This document shows, in pieces, positions 1 through 10,284 of a stretch of 64,000 bases of DNA. The DNA is from Auanema rhodensis (lineage: Eukaryota > Nematoda > Chromadorea > Rhabditida > Rhabditidae). Where the stretch lies: the NCBI GenBank assembly GCA_964057225.1, contig OZ059894.1, positions 434,001-498,000 on the forward strand. Reading direction: 5' to 3'. The number at the start of each line of letters is the position of its first letter. Within the stretch, counting starts at the first letter, position 1. The notes under the pieces are model-generated. The model was given only the letters and a program-made list of their open reading frames with translations. It had not been told where the DNA came from and ran no database searches. The position numbers and the translations under genes are program-made.

Positions 1-3000
1 TTTCACGTGAAGCGAGTTACATACCAAGTGCACATCACGTGTACATTTAATTAGCATAAATTAAAGTTCACGTAAATTTCAAAGTCATGGTTACCATGCA
101 CTAATATCAATAAAATATTGTTTTTAGACTAATATGGACATGGGGAATCTAATTTTGAAAACCGCATCTCTTTATCTTTCACGTGAAGCGAGTTACATAC
201 CAAGTGCACATCACGTGTACATTTAATTAGCATAAATTAAAGTTCACGTAATTTTCAAAGACATGGTTACCATGAACCAATATCAATAAAAAATTGTTTT
301 TAGACTAATATGGACATGGGGAATCTAATTTTGAAAACCGCATCTCTTCATCTTTCACGTGAAGCGAGTTACATACCAAGTGCACATCACGTGTACATTT
401 AATTAGCATAAATTAAAGTTCACGTAAATTTCAAAGTCATGGTTACCATGAACCAATATCAATAAAAATTTGTTTTTAGACTAATATGGACATGGGGAAT
501 CTGATTTTGGAAACCGCATCTCTTTATCTTTCACGTGAAGCGAGTTACATACCAAGTGCACATCACGTGTACATTTAATTAGCATAAATTAAAGTTCACG
601 TAAATTTCAAAGTCATGGTTACCATGAACCAATATCAATAAAAATTTGTTTTTAGACTAATATGGACATGGGGAATCTAGTTTTGAAAACCGCATCTCTT
701 TATCTTTCACGTGAAGCGAGTTACATACCAATTGCACATCACGTGTACATTTAATTAGCATAAATTAAAGTTCACGTAAATTTCAAAGTCATGGTTACCA
801 TGAACCAATATCAATAAAAATTTGTTTTTAGACTAATATGGACATGGGGAATCTAATTTTGAAAACCGCATCTCTTTATCTTTCACGTGAAGCGAGTTAC
901 ATACCAAGTGCACATCAAGTGTACATTTAATTAGCATAAATTGAAGTTCACGTAAATTTCAAAGTCATGGTTACCATGCAACAATATCAATAAAAATTTG
1001 TTTTTAGACTAATATGGACATGGGGAATCTAATTTTGAAAACCGCATCTCTTTATCTTTCACGTGAAGCGAGTTACATACCAAGTGCACATCACGTGTAC
1101 ATTTAATTAGCATAAATTAAAGTTCACGTAATTTTCAAAGACATGGTTACCATGAACCAATATCAATAAAAATTTGTTTTTAGACTAATATGGACATGGG
1201 GAATCTAATTTTGGAAACCGCATCTTTTTATCTTTCACGTGAAGCGAGTTACATACCAAGTGCACATCATGTGTACATTTAATTAGCATAAATTAAAGTT
1301 CACGTAAATTTCAAAGTCATGGTTACCATGAACCAATATCAATAAAAAATTTTTTTAGACTAATATGGACATGGGGAATCTAATTTTGAAAACCGCATCT
1401 CTTCATCTTTCACGTGAAGCGAGTTACATACCAAGTGCACATCACGTGTACATTTAATTAGCATAAATGAAAGTTCACGTAAATTTCAAAGTCATGGTTA
1501 CCATGAACCAATATCAATAAAAATTTGTTTTTAGACTAATATGGACATGGGGAATCTGATTTTGAAAACCGCATCTCTTTATCTTTCACGTGAAGCGAGT
1601 TACATACCAAGTGCACATCACGTGTACATTTAATTAGCATAAATTAAAGTTCACGTAAATTTCAAAGTCATGGTTACCATGAACCAATATCAATAAAAAT
1701 TTGTTTTTAGACTAATATGGACATGAGGAATCTAGTTTTGAAAACCGCATCTCTTTATCTTTCACGTGAAGCGAGTTACATACCAATTGCACATCACGTG
1801 TACATTTAATTAGCATAAATTAAAGTTCACGTAAATTTCAAAGTCATGGTTACCATTAACCAATATCAATAAAAATTTGTTTTTAGACTAATATGGACAT
1901 GGGGAATCTAATTTTGAAAACCGCATCTCTTTATCTTTCACGTGAAGCGAGTTACATACCAAGTGCACATCACGTGTACATTTAATTAGCATAAATTGAA
2001 GTTCACGTAAATTTCAAAGTCATGGTTACCATGCAACAATATCAATAAAAATTTGTTTTTAGACTAATATGGACATGGGGAATCTAATTTTGAAAACCGC
2101 ATCTCTTTATCTTTCACGTGAAGCGAGTTACATACCAAGTGCACATCACGTGTACATTTAATTAGCATAAATTAAAGTTCACGTAATTTTCAAAGACATG
2201 GTTACCATGAACCAATATCAATAAAAATTTGTTTTTAGACTAATATGGACATGGGGAATCTAATTTTGAAAACCGCATCTTTTTATCTTTCACGTGAAGC
2301 GAGTTACATACCAAGTGCACATCATGTGTACATTTAATTAGCATAAATTAAAGTTCACGTAAATTTCAAAGTCATGGTTACCATGAACCAATATCAATAA
2401 AAATTTTTTTTAGACTAATATGGACATGGGGAATCTAATTTTGAAAACCGCATCTCTTTATCTTTCACGTGAAGCGAGTTACATACCAAGTGCACATCAC
2501 GTGTACATTTAATTAGCATAAATTAAAGTTCACGTAATTTTCAAAGTCATGGTTACCATGCACCAATATCAATAAAAATTTGTTTTTAGACTAATATGGA
2601 CATGGGGAATCTAATTTTGAAAACCGCATCTCTGTATCTTTCACGTGAAGCGAGTTACATACCAAGTGCACATCACGTGTACATTTAATTAGCATAAATT
2701 AAAGTTCACGTAATTTTCAAAGACATGGTTACCATGAACCAATATCAATAAAAATTTGTTTTTAGACTAATATGGACATGGGGGATCTAATTTTGAAAAC
2801 CGCATCTCTTCATCTTTCACGTGAAGCGAGTTACATACCAAGTGCACATCACGTGTACATTTAATTAGCATAAATTAAAGTTCACGTAAATTTCAAAGTC
2901 ATGGTTACCATGAACCAATATCAATAAAAATTTGTTTTTAGACTAATATGGACATGGGGAATCTAGTTTTGAAAACCGCATCTCTTTATCTTTCACGTGA

Positions 3001-6000
3001 AGCGAGTTACATACCAAGTGCACATCACGTGTACATTTAATTAGCATAAATTAAAGTTCACGTAATTTTCAAAGTCATGGTTACCATGAACCAATATCAA
3101 TAAAAATTTGTTTTTAGACTAACATGGACATGGGGAATCTGATTTTGAAAACCGCATCTCTTTATCTTTCACGTGAAGCGAGTTACATACCAAGTGCACA
3201 TCACGTGTACATTTAATTAGCATAAATTAAAGTTCACGTAAATTTCAAAGTCATGGTTACCATGAACCATTATCAATAAAAATTTGTTTTTAGACTAATA
3301 TGGACATGGGGAATCTAGTTTTGAAAACCGCATCTCTTTATCTTTCACGTGAAGCGAGTTACATACCAAGTGCACATCACGTGTACATTTAATTAGCATA
3401 AATTAAAGTTCACGTAAATTTCAAAGTCATGGTTACCATGCACCAATATCAATAAAAATTTGTTTTTAGACTAATATGGACATGGGGAATCTAATTTTGA
3501 AAACCGCATCTCTTTATCTTTCACGTGAAGCGAGTTACATACCAAGTGCACATCACGTGTACATTTAATTAGCATAAATTAAAGTTCACGTAAATTTCAA
3601 AGTCATGGTTACCATGCACCAATATCAATAAAAATTTGTTTTTAGACTAATATGGACATGGGGAATCTAATTTTGAAAACCGCATCTCTTTATCTTTCAC
3701 GTGAAGCGAGTTACATACCAAGTGCACATCACGTGTACATTTAATTAGCATAAATTAAAGTTCACGTAATTTTCAAAGACATGGTTACCATGAACCAATA
3801 TCAATAAAAATTTGTTTTTAGACTAATATGGATATGGGGAATCTAATTTTGAAAACCGCATCTCTTTATCTTTCACGTGAAGCGAGTTACATACCAAGTG
3901 CACATCACGTGTACATTTAATTAGCATAAATTAAAGTTCACGTAATTTTCAAAGACATGGTTACCATGAACCAATATCAATAAAAATTTGTTTTTAGACT
4001 AATATGGACATGGGGAATCTAATTTTGAAAACCGCATCTCTTTATCTTTCACGTGAAGCGAGTTACATACCAAGTGCACATCACGTGTACATTTAATTAG
4101 CATAAATTAAAGTTCACGTAAATTTCAAAGTCATGGTTACCATGAACCAATATCAATAAAAATTTGTTTTTAGACTAATATGGACATGGGGAATCTAGTT
4201 TTGAAAACCGCATCTCTTTATCTTTCACGTGAAGCGAGTTACATACCAAGTGCACATCACGTGTACATTTAATTAGCATAAATTAAAGTTCACGTAAATT
4301 TCAAAGTCATGGTTACCATGCACCAATATAAATAAAAATTTGTATTTAGACTAATATGGACATGGGGAATCTAATTTTGAAAACCGCATCTCTTTATCTT
4401 TCACGTGAAGCGAGTTACATACCAAGCGCACATCACGTGTACATTTAATTAGCATAAATTAAAGTTCACGTAAATTTCAAAGTCATGGTTACCATGAACC
4501 AATATCAATAAAAATTTGTTTTTAGACTAATATGGACATGGGGAATCTAATTTTGAAAACCGCATCTCTTTATCTATCACGTGAAGCGAGTTACATACCA
4601 AGTGCACATCACGTGTACATTTAATTAGCATAAATTAAAGTTCACGTAAATTTCAAAATCATGGTTATCATGAATTAATATCAATAAAAATTTGTTTTTG
4701 GACTAATATGGACATGGGGATTCTAATTTTGAAAACCGCATCTCTTTATCTATCACGTGAAGCGAGTTACATACCAAGTGCACATCACGTGTACATTTAA
4801 TTAGCATAAATTAAAGTTCACGTAATTTTCAAAGACATGGTTACCATGAACCAATATCAATAAAAATTTGTTTTTAGACTAATATGGACATGGGGAATCT
4901 AATTTTGAAAACCGCATCTTTTTATCTTTCACGTGAAGCGAGTTACATACCAAGTGCACATCATGTGTACATTTAATTAGCATAAATTAAAGTTCACGTA
5001 AATTTCAAAGTCATGGTTACCATGAACCAATATCAATAAAAATTTTTTTTAGACTAATATGGACATGGGGAATCTAATTTTGAAAACCGCATCTCTTTAT
5101 CTTTCACGTGAAGCGAGTTACATACCAAGTGCACATCACGTGTACATTTAATTAGCATAAATTAAAGTTCACGTAATTTTCAAAGACATGGTTACCATGA
5201 ATCAATATCAATAAAAATTTGTTTTTAGACTAATATGGACATGGGGAATCTAATTTTGAAAACCGCATCTCTTTATCTTTCACGTGAAGCGAGTTACATA
5301 CCAAGTGCACATCACGTGTACATTTAATTAGCATAAATTAAAGTTCACGTAAATTTCAAAGTCATGGTTACCATGAACCAATATCAATAAAAATTTGTTT
5401 TTAGACTAATATGGACATGGGAAATCTAGTTTTGAAAACCGCATCTCTTTATCTTTCACGTGAAGCGAGTTACATACCAAGTGCACATCACGTGTACATT
5501 TAATTAGCATAAATTAAAGTTCACGTAAATTTCAAAGTCATGGTTACCATGCACCAATATAAATAAAAATTTGTATTTAGACTAATATGGACATGGGGAA
5601 TCTAATTTTGAAAACCGCATCTCTTTATCTTTCACGTGAAGCGAGTTACATACCAAGCGCACATCACGTGTACATTTAATTAGCATAAATTAAAGTTCAC
5701 GTAAATTTCAAAGTCATGGTTACCATGAACCAATATCAATAAAACTTTGTTTTTAGACTGATATGGACATGGGGAATCTAATTTTGAAAACCGCATCTCT
5801 TTATCTTTCACGTGAAGCGAGTTACATACCAAGTGCACATCACGTGTACATTTAATTAGCATAAATTAAAGTTCACGTAAATTTCAAAATCATGGTTATC
5901 ATGAATTAATATCAATAAAAATTTGTTTTTGGACTAATATGGACATGGGGATTCTAATTTTGAAAACCGCATCTCTTTATCTATCACGTGAAGCGAGTTA

Positions 6001-7078
6001 CATACCAAGTGCACATCACGTGTACATTTAATTAGCATAAATTAAAGTTCACGTAAATTTCAAAGTCATGGTTACCATGAACCAATATCAATAAAAATTT
6101 GTTTTTAGACTAATATGGACATGGGGAATCTAGTTTTGAAAACCGCATCTCTTTATCTTTCACGTGAAGCGAGTTACATACCAAGTGCACATCACGTGTA
6201 CATTTAATTAGCATAAATTAAAGTTCACGTAAATTTCAAAGTCATGGTTACCATGCACCAATATAAATAAAAATTTGTATTTAGACTAATATGGACATGG
6301 GGAATCTAATTTTGAAAACCGCATCTCTTTATCTTTCACGTGAAGCGAGTTACATACCAAGCGCACATCACGTGTACATTTAATTAGCATAAATTAAAGT
6401 TCACGTAAATTTCAAAGTCATGGTTACCATGAACCAATATCAATAAAAATTTGTTTTTAGACTAATATGGACATGGGGAATCTAATTTTGAAAACCGCAT
6501 CTCTTTATCTATCACTTGAAGCGAGTTACATACCAAGTGCACATCACGTGTACATTTAATTAGCATAAATTAAAGTTCACGTAAATTTCAAAATCATGGT
6601 TATCATGAATTAATATCAATAAAAATTTGTTTTTGGACTAATATGGACATGGGGATTCTAATTTTGAAAACCGCATCTCTTTATCTATCACGTGAAGCGA
6701 GTTACATACCAAGTGCACATCACGTGTACATTTAATTAGCATAAATTAAAGTTCACGTAATTTTCAAAGACATGGTTACCATGAACCAATATCAATAAAA
6801 ATTTGTTTTTAGACTAATATGGACATGGGGAATCTAATTTTGAAAACCGCATCTTTTTATCTTTCACTCGAAGCGAGTTACATACCAAGTGCACATCATG
6901 TGTACATTTAATTAGCATAAATTAAAGTTCACGTAAATTTCAAAGTCATGGTTACCATGAACCAATATCAATAAAAATTTGTTTTTAGACTAATATGGAC
7001 ATGGGTAATCTAATTTTGAAAACCGCATCTCTTTATCTTTCACGTGAAGCGAGTTACATACCAAGTGCACATCACGTG
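1..7078 (+). repeat. 176-bp satellite array, left segment
   Basis: Head-to-tail copies of a 176-bp AT-rich monomer, all in the same orientation. Counting from base 1 (chosen because the window opens at TTTCACGTG), monomers start at 1, 177, 353 and so on; the 41st starts at 7038 and is interrupted after its base 41. Forty full monomers occupy 7,037 bp rather than 7,040 because three carry a 1-bp deletion in the A/T tract (near 1349, 2400 and 5041). This segment mixes many variants: ACGTAATTTTC, CTAGTTTTG, ACCAATTGC, AATATAAATAAA and the divergent ATTCTAATTTT type. All forward frames close within about one monomer, so it is not coding. The left edge of the array is outside the window. Confidence 0.98.
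7074..7078. repeat. Left target site duplication ACGTG
   Basis: These are the last five satellite bases before the retroelement, matching 8034-8038. They are bases 37-41 of monomer 41 and belong to its second CACGTG. The duplication explains why the satellite phase is kept across the insertion: the next monomer starts at 8174, exactly where the phase predicts. Confidence 0.88.
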
Positions 7079-7081
7079 GTA

Positions 7082-7129
7082 GTGCACATCGTATGGTCAC
7101 CACAGGTGCACATCGTATGGTCACCACAG
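7082..7129 (+). repeat. Two tandem 24-bp copies at the 5' end of the retroelement
   Basis: Positions 7082-7105 and 7106-7129 are identical 24-bp units starting GTGCACATCGTATGG and encoding VHIVWSPQ twice. The first nine bases, GTGCACATC, also occur in the satellite just upstream at 7065-7073. Polymerases of this family normally have one VWSP here, so the second copy probably arose at insertion or by later slippage. Confidence 0.9.
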
Positions 7130-7374
7130 GATAACAAAAACAAAGCTCGTATAGAAAACGTACAGAAAAAGTTTTTGCGTGCAGTTTTTTGTAGGGCAGG
7201 AATTTTTTCTAGCTACGCCGATCAGCTTACCGCTCTTCAAGCCGATGATCTATCAACCAGAAGGCTGGTAACCGATCTTTTATTTTATTTTAACCATATT
7301 AAAGCTGAGGCAGAATTTAGAATTTTTGAAATTAAACTTTTTTCTCACTCTCTACGTAGACACCAATGGAATGT

Positions 7375-7400
7375 TGTTTTTCCGAATCTTCGGAAAAACA
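7375..7400. repeat. Near-perfect 26-bp palindrome inside the polymerase fragment
   Basis: TGTTTTTCCGAA (7375-7386) and TTCGGAAAAACA (7389-7400) are perfect 12-bp reverse complements separated by TC. The palindrome lies in the codons for about residues 127-136 of the frame. It could form a strong hairpin in RNA or single-stranded DNA. Whether it is conserved in full-length relatives or is chance cannot be judged here. Confidence 0.85.
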
Positions 7401-7555
7401 CTTCAAGAAACGGCATCGAATACAGAGCTATAAAGGCATGGAATTCCTTACCTGAGAACCTAATTCAACAAACAAAAATCGGAAGCTTCAAGAAACACCT
7501 CTACAATGCCCTACGAGGCTCACAACATGATCCTTCCACATTTTTATGTAGTTAA

Positions 7556-8033
7556 GTTCATTTTTGGTTATAATCTCTATGTTTTGTTTTTTTTTCATAT
7601 TACTCTTCGCGTTTTTGTTTTTTTCTCTTTAAATGTTTTTCTGATTATGACTAAGTGCGACAGTTTCATTTCTTTTTTCCAACCCTTCTACACTTCTTGT
7701 TACTTCGCTTCAAATCTTATAGACATGAGTCATACGGATTGAATGCAAGTTACCTCCTACTGTTAGAACGGGCTCGGCTCGAATCATGAGTACCTCCGTA
7801 CCTAACAACTACCAACCGGAGGTCAGCAATTCGCTGAACAAAACCCCCTGTTCTCACTGGAAAAATTTGAAAGAAACTGCTCACTGCAACTCATTCTCAG
7901 ATCATTCTCTCCCTAACTATGTTTTATAATGTTTCCTATTTTTCCTGTTCCTATTGTAAGGTTCTTATACATCCGACTACACAACTATTTACTCATTTCG
8001 TTAAACCTGTAATATTGAACATTAAACCAATAA
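7556..8033 (+). other. 3' untranslated region of the retroelement
   Basis: No convincing coding potential. The first part (about 7556-7700) is strongly T-rich with poly-T runs; the middle (7740-7860) is of more balanced composition and contains a stem-loop; the end is AT-rich and finishes at AATAA. A short frame at 7506-7742 crosses this region but gives only a low-complexity, Phe-rich product and is not counted as a gene. Confidence 0.75.
7792..7823 (+). other. Candidate stem-loop in the retroelement 3' UTR
   Basis: ACCTCCG (7792-7798) and CGGAGGT (7817-7823) are perfect 7-bp complements with an 18-nt loop. Some LINE polymerases recognise a stem-loop in the 3' UTR to start target-primed reverse transcription. 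The position, about 210 bp before the element end, permits that role but does not show it. Confidence 0.45.
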
Positions 8034-8034
8034 A
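8029..8034 (+). terminator. AATAAA at the extreme 3' end of the retroelement
   Basis: A polyadenylation-signal hexamer coincides with the last bases of the element and shares its final A with the target duplication. Normally cleavage would be 10-30 bases further on, so this may be a short A-rich 3' tail rather than a working signal. Every satellite monomer also has an AATAAA (monomer bases 109-114), the nearest downstream at about 8106. Confidence 0.3.
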
Positions 8035-8038
8035 CGTG
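8034..8038. repeat. Right target site duplication ACGTG
   Basis: This is the first satellite sequence after the element, identical to 7074-7078. The preceding A is also the last base of an AATAAA at 8029-8034, so element end and target sequence share a base and the boundary is uncertain by about one base. Confidence 0.85.
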
Positions 8039-10284
8039 TACATTTAATTAGCATAAATTAAAGTTCACGTAAATTTCAAAGTCATGGTTACCATGAACCA
8101 ATATCAATAAAAATTTGTTTTTAGACTAATATGGACATGGGGAATCTAATTTTGAAAACCGCATCTCTTTATCTTTCACGTGAAGCGAGTTACATACCAA
8201 GTGCACATCACGTGTACATTTAATTAGCATAAATTAAAGTTCACGTAAATTTCAAAGTCATGGTTACCATGAACCAATATCAATAAAAATTTGTTTTTAG
8301 ACTAACATGGACATGGGTAATCTAATTTTGAAAACCGCATCTCTTTATCTTTCACGTGAAGCGAGTTACATACCAAGTGCACATCACGTGTACATTTAAT
8401 TAGCATAAATTAAAGTTCACGTAAATTTCAAAGTCATGGTTACCATGAACTAATATCAATAAAAATTTGTTTTTAGACTAATATGGACATGGGGAATCTA
8501 ATTTTAAAACCGCATCTCTTTATCTTTCACGTGAAGCGAGTTACATACCAAGTGCACATCACGTGTACATTTAATTAGCATAAATTAAAGTTCACGTAAA
8601 TTTCAAAGTCATGGTTACCATGAACCAATATCAATAAAAATTTGTTTTTAGACTAATATGGACATGGGGAATCTGATTTTGAAAACCGCATCTCTTTATC
8701 TTTCACGTGAAGCGAGTTACATACCAAGTGCACATCACGTGTACATTTAATTAGCATAAATTAAAGTTCACGTAAATTTCAAAGTCATGGTTACCATGAA
8801 CCAATATCAATAAAAATTTGTTTTAAGACTAATATGGACATGGGGAATCTAATTTTGAAAACCGCATCTCTTTATCTTTCACGTGAAGCGAGTTACATAC
8901 CAAGTGCACATCACGTGTACATTTAATTAGCATAAATTAAAGTTCACGTAAATTTCAAAGTCATGGTTACCATGAACCAATATCAATAAAAATTTGTTTT
9001 TAGACTAATATGGACATGGGGAATCTAATTTTGAAAACCGCATCTCTTTATCTTTCACGTGAAGCGAGTTACATACCAAGTGCACATCACGTGTACATTT
9101 AATTAGCATAAATTAAAGTTCACGTAAATTTCAAAGTCATGGTTACCATGCACTAATATCAATAAAAATTTGTTTTTAGACTAATATGGACATGGGGAAT
9201 CTAATTTTGAAAACCGCATCTCTTTATCTTTCACGTGAAGCAAGTTACATACCAAGTGCACATCACGTGTACATTTAATTAGCATAAATTAAAGTTCACG
9301 TAAATTTCAAAGTCATGGTTACCATGAACCAATATCAATAAAAATTTGTTTTTAGACTAATATGGACATGGGGAATCTGATTTTGAAAACCGCATCTCTT
9401 TATCTTTCACGTGAAGCGAGTTACATACCAAGTGCACATCACGTGTACATTTAATTAGCATAAATTAAAGTTCACGTAAATTTCAAAATCATGGTTATCA
9501 TGAATTAATATCAATAAAAATTTGTTTTTGGACTAATATGGACATGGGGATTCTAATTTTGAAAACCGCATCTCTTTATCTTTCACGTGAAGCGAGTTAC
9601 ATACCAAGTGCACATCACGTGTACATTTAATTAGCATAAATTAAAGTTCACGTAAATTTCAAAGTAATGGTTACCATGCACCAATATCAATAAAATATTG
9701 TTTTTAGACTAATATGGACATGGGGAATCTAATTTTGAAAACCGCATCTCTTTATCTTTCACGTGAAGCGAGTTACATACCAAGTGCACATCACGTGTAC
9801 ATTTAATTAGCATAAATTAAAGTTCACGTAAATTTCAAAGTCATGGTTACCATGAACCAATATCAATAAAAATTTGTTTTTAGACTAATATGGACATGGG
9901 GAATCTGATTTTGGAAACCGCATCTCTTCATCTTTCACGTGAAGCGAGTTACATACCAAGTGCACATCACGTGTACATTTAATTAGCATAAATTAAAGTT
10001 CACGTAAATTTCAAAGTCATGGTTACCATGAACCAATATCAATAAAAATTTGTTTTTAGACTAATATGGAAATGGGGAATCTAGTTTTGAAAACCGCATC
10101 TCTTTATCTTTCACGTGAAGCGAGTTACATACCAATTGCACATCACGTGTACATTTAATTAGCATAAATTAAAGTACACGTAAATTTCAAAATCATGGTT
10201 ATCATGAATTAATATCAATAAAAATTTGTTTTTGGACTAATATGGACATGGGGATTCTAATTTTGAAAACCGCATCTCTTTATC

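Larger units (their letters stand above)
6995..7555 (+). pseudogene. C-terminal fragment of LINE reverse transcriptase fused in frame to satellite sequence
   Basis: The open frame encodes 186 residues. Residues 1-28 are translated from the satellite monomer (6995-7078), so the ATG is accidental. From residue 29 it resembles the region after the catalytic palm of non-LTR retrotransposon polymerases: a VWSP motif (33-36, repeated at 41-44 by a 24-bp duplication), the IENVQKKFLR helix (53-62), LSTRRLVTDL (86-95), and the C-terminal AIKAWNSLPENL (145-156) followed by FKKHL (165-169). These motifs are typical of CR1/Jockey-type ORF2 C-termini. The endonuclease domain, the RT fingers and palm, and the catalytic aspartate motif are absent, so it cannot be an active enzyme. 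The frame ends at TAA 7553-7555 with no internal stop, which suggests a fairly recent insertion. No promoter is evident and expression is unlikely. Confidence 0.85.
7079..8033 (+). mobile_element. 5'-truncated non-LTR (LINE-type) retrotransposon, 3' end only
   Basis: A 955-bp stretch unlike the satellite, holding the last part of a retrotransposon polymerase reading frame (7079-7555) followed by about 478 bp of 3' untranslated sequence. It interrupts one monomer after base 41, and the satellite resumes at monomer base 37, so ACGTG is present on both sides (7074-7078 and 8034-8038) as a 5-bp target site duplication. Severe 5' truncation, a retained 3' end and a short target duplication are the signature of target-primed reverse transcription. 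There is no long poly-A tail; the element ends in CCAATAA, overlapping an AATAAA at 8029-8034. Clade (CR1, L2, Jockey-like or other) cannot be settled from this C-terminal fragment. The element cannot move by itself. Confidence 0.9.

Noticed and set aside
5680-5862. 60-codon reverse-strand frame in the satellite
   Set aside because: It spans little more than one monomer, starts and ends in satellite sequence, and exists only because this monomer's variants remove a stop. Nearly the same frame appears at 26348-26530 and 26700-26882 for the same reason.
7506-7742. 78-codon forward frame MPYEAHNM...
   Set aside because: It overlaps the end of the polymerase fragment in another frame and runs through T-rich 3' UTR, giving a Phe-rich low-complexity product without recognisable motifs.
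7079-8033. Autonomous or full-length retrotransposon
   Set aside because: Only the C-terminal part of the polymerase is present. The endonuclease, the RT core and any first ORF are missing, and there are no LTRs or terminal inverted repeats.
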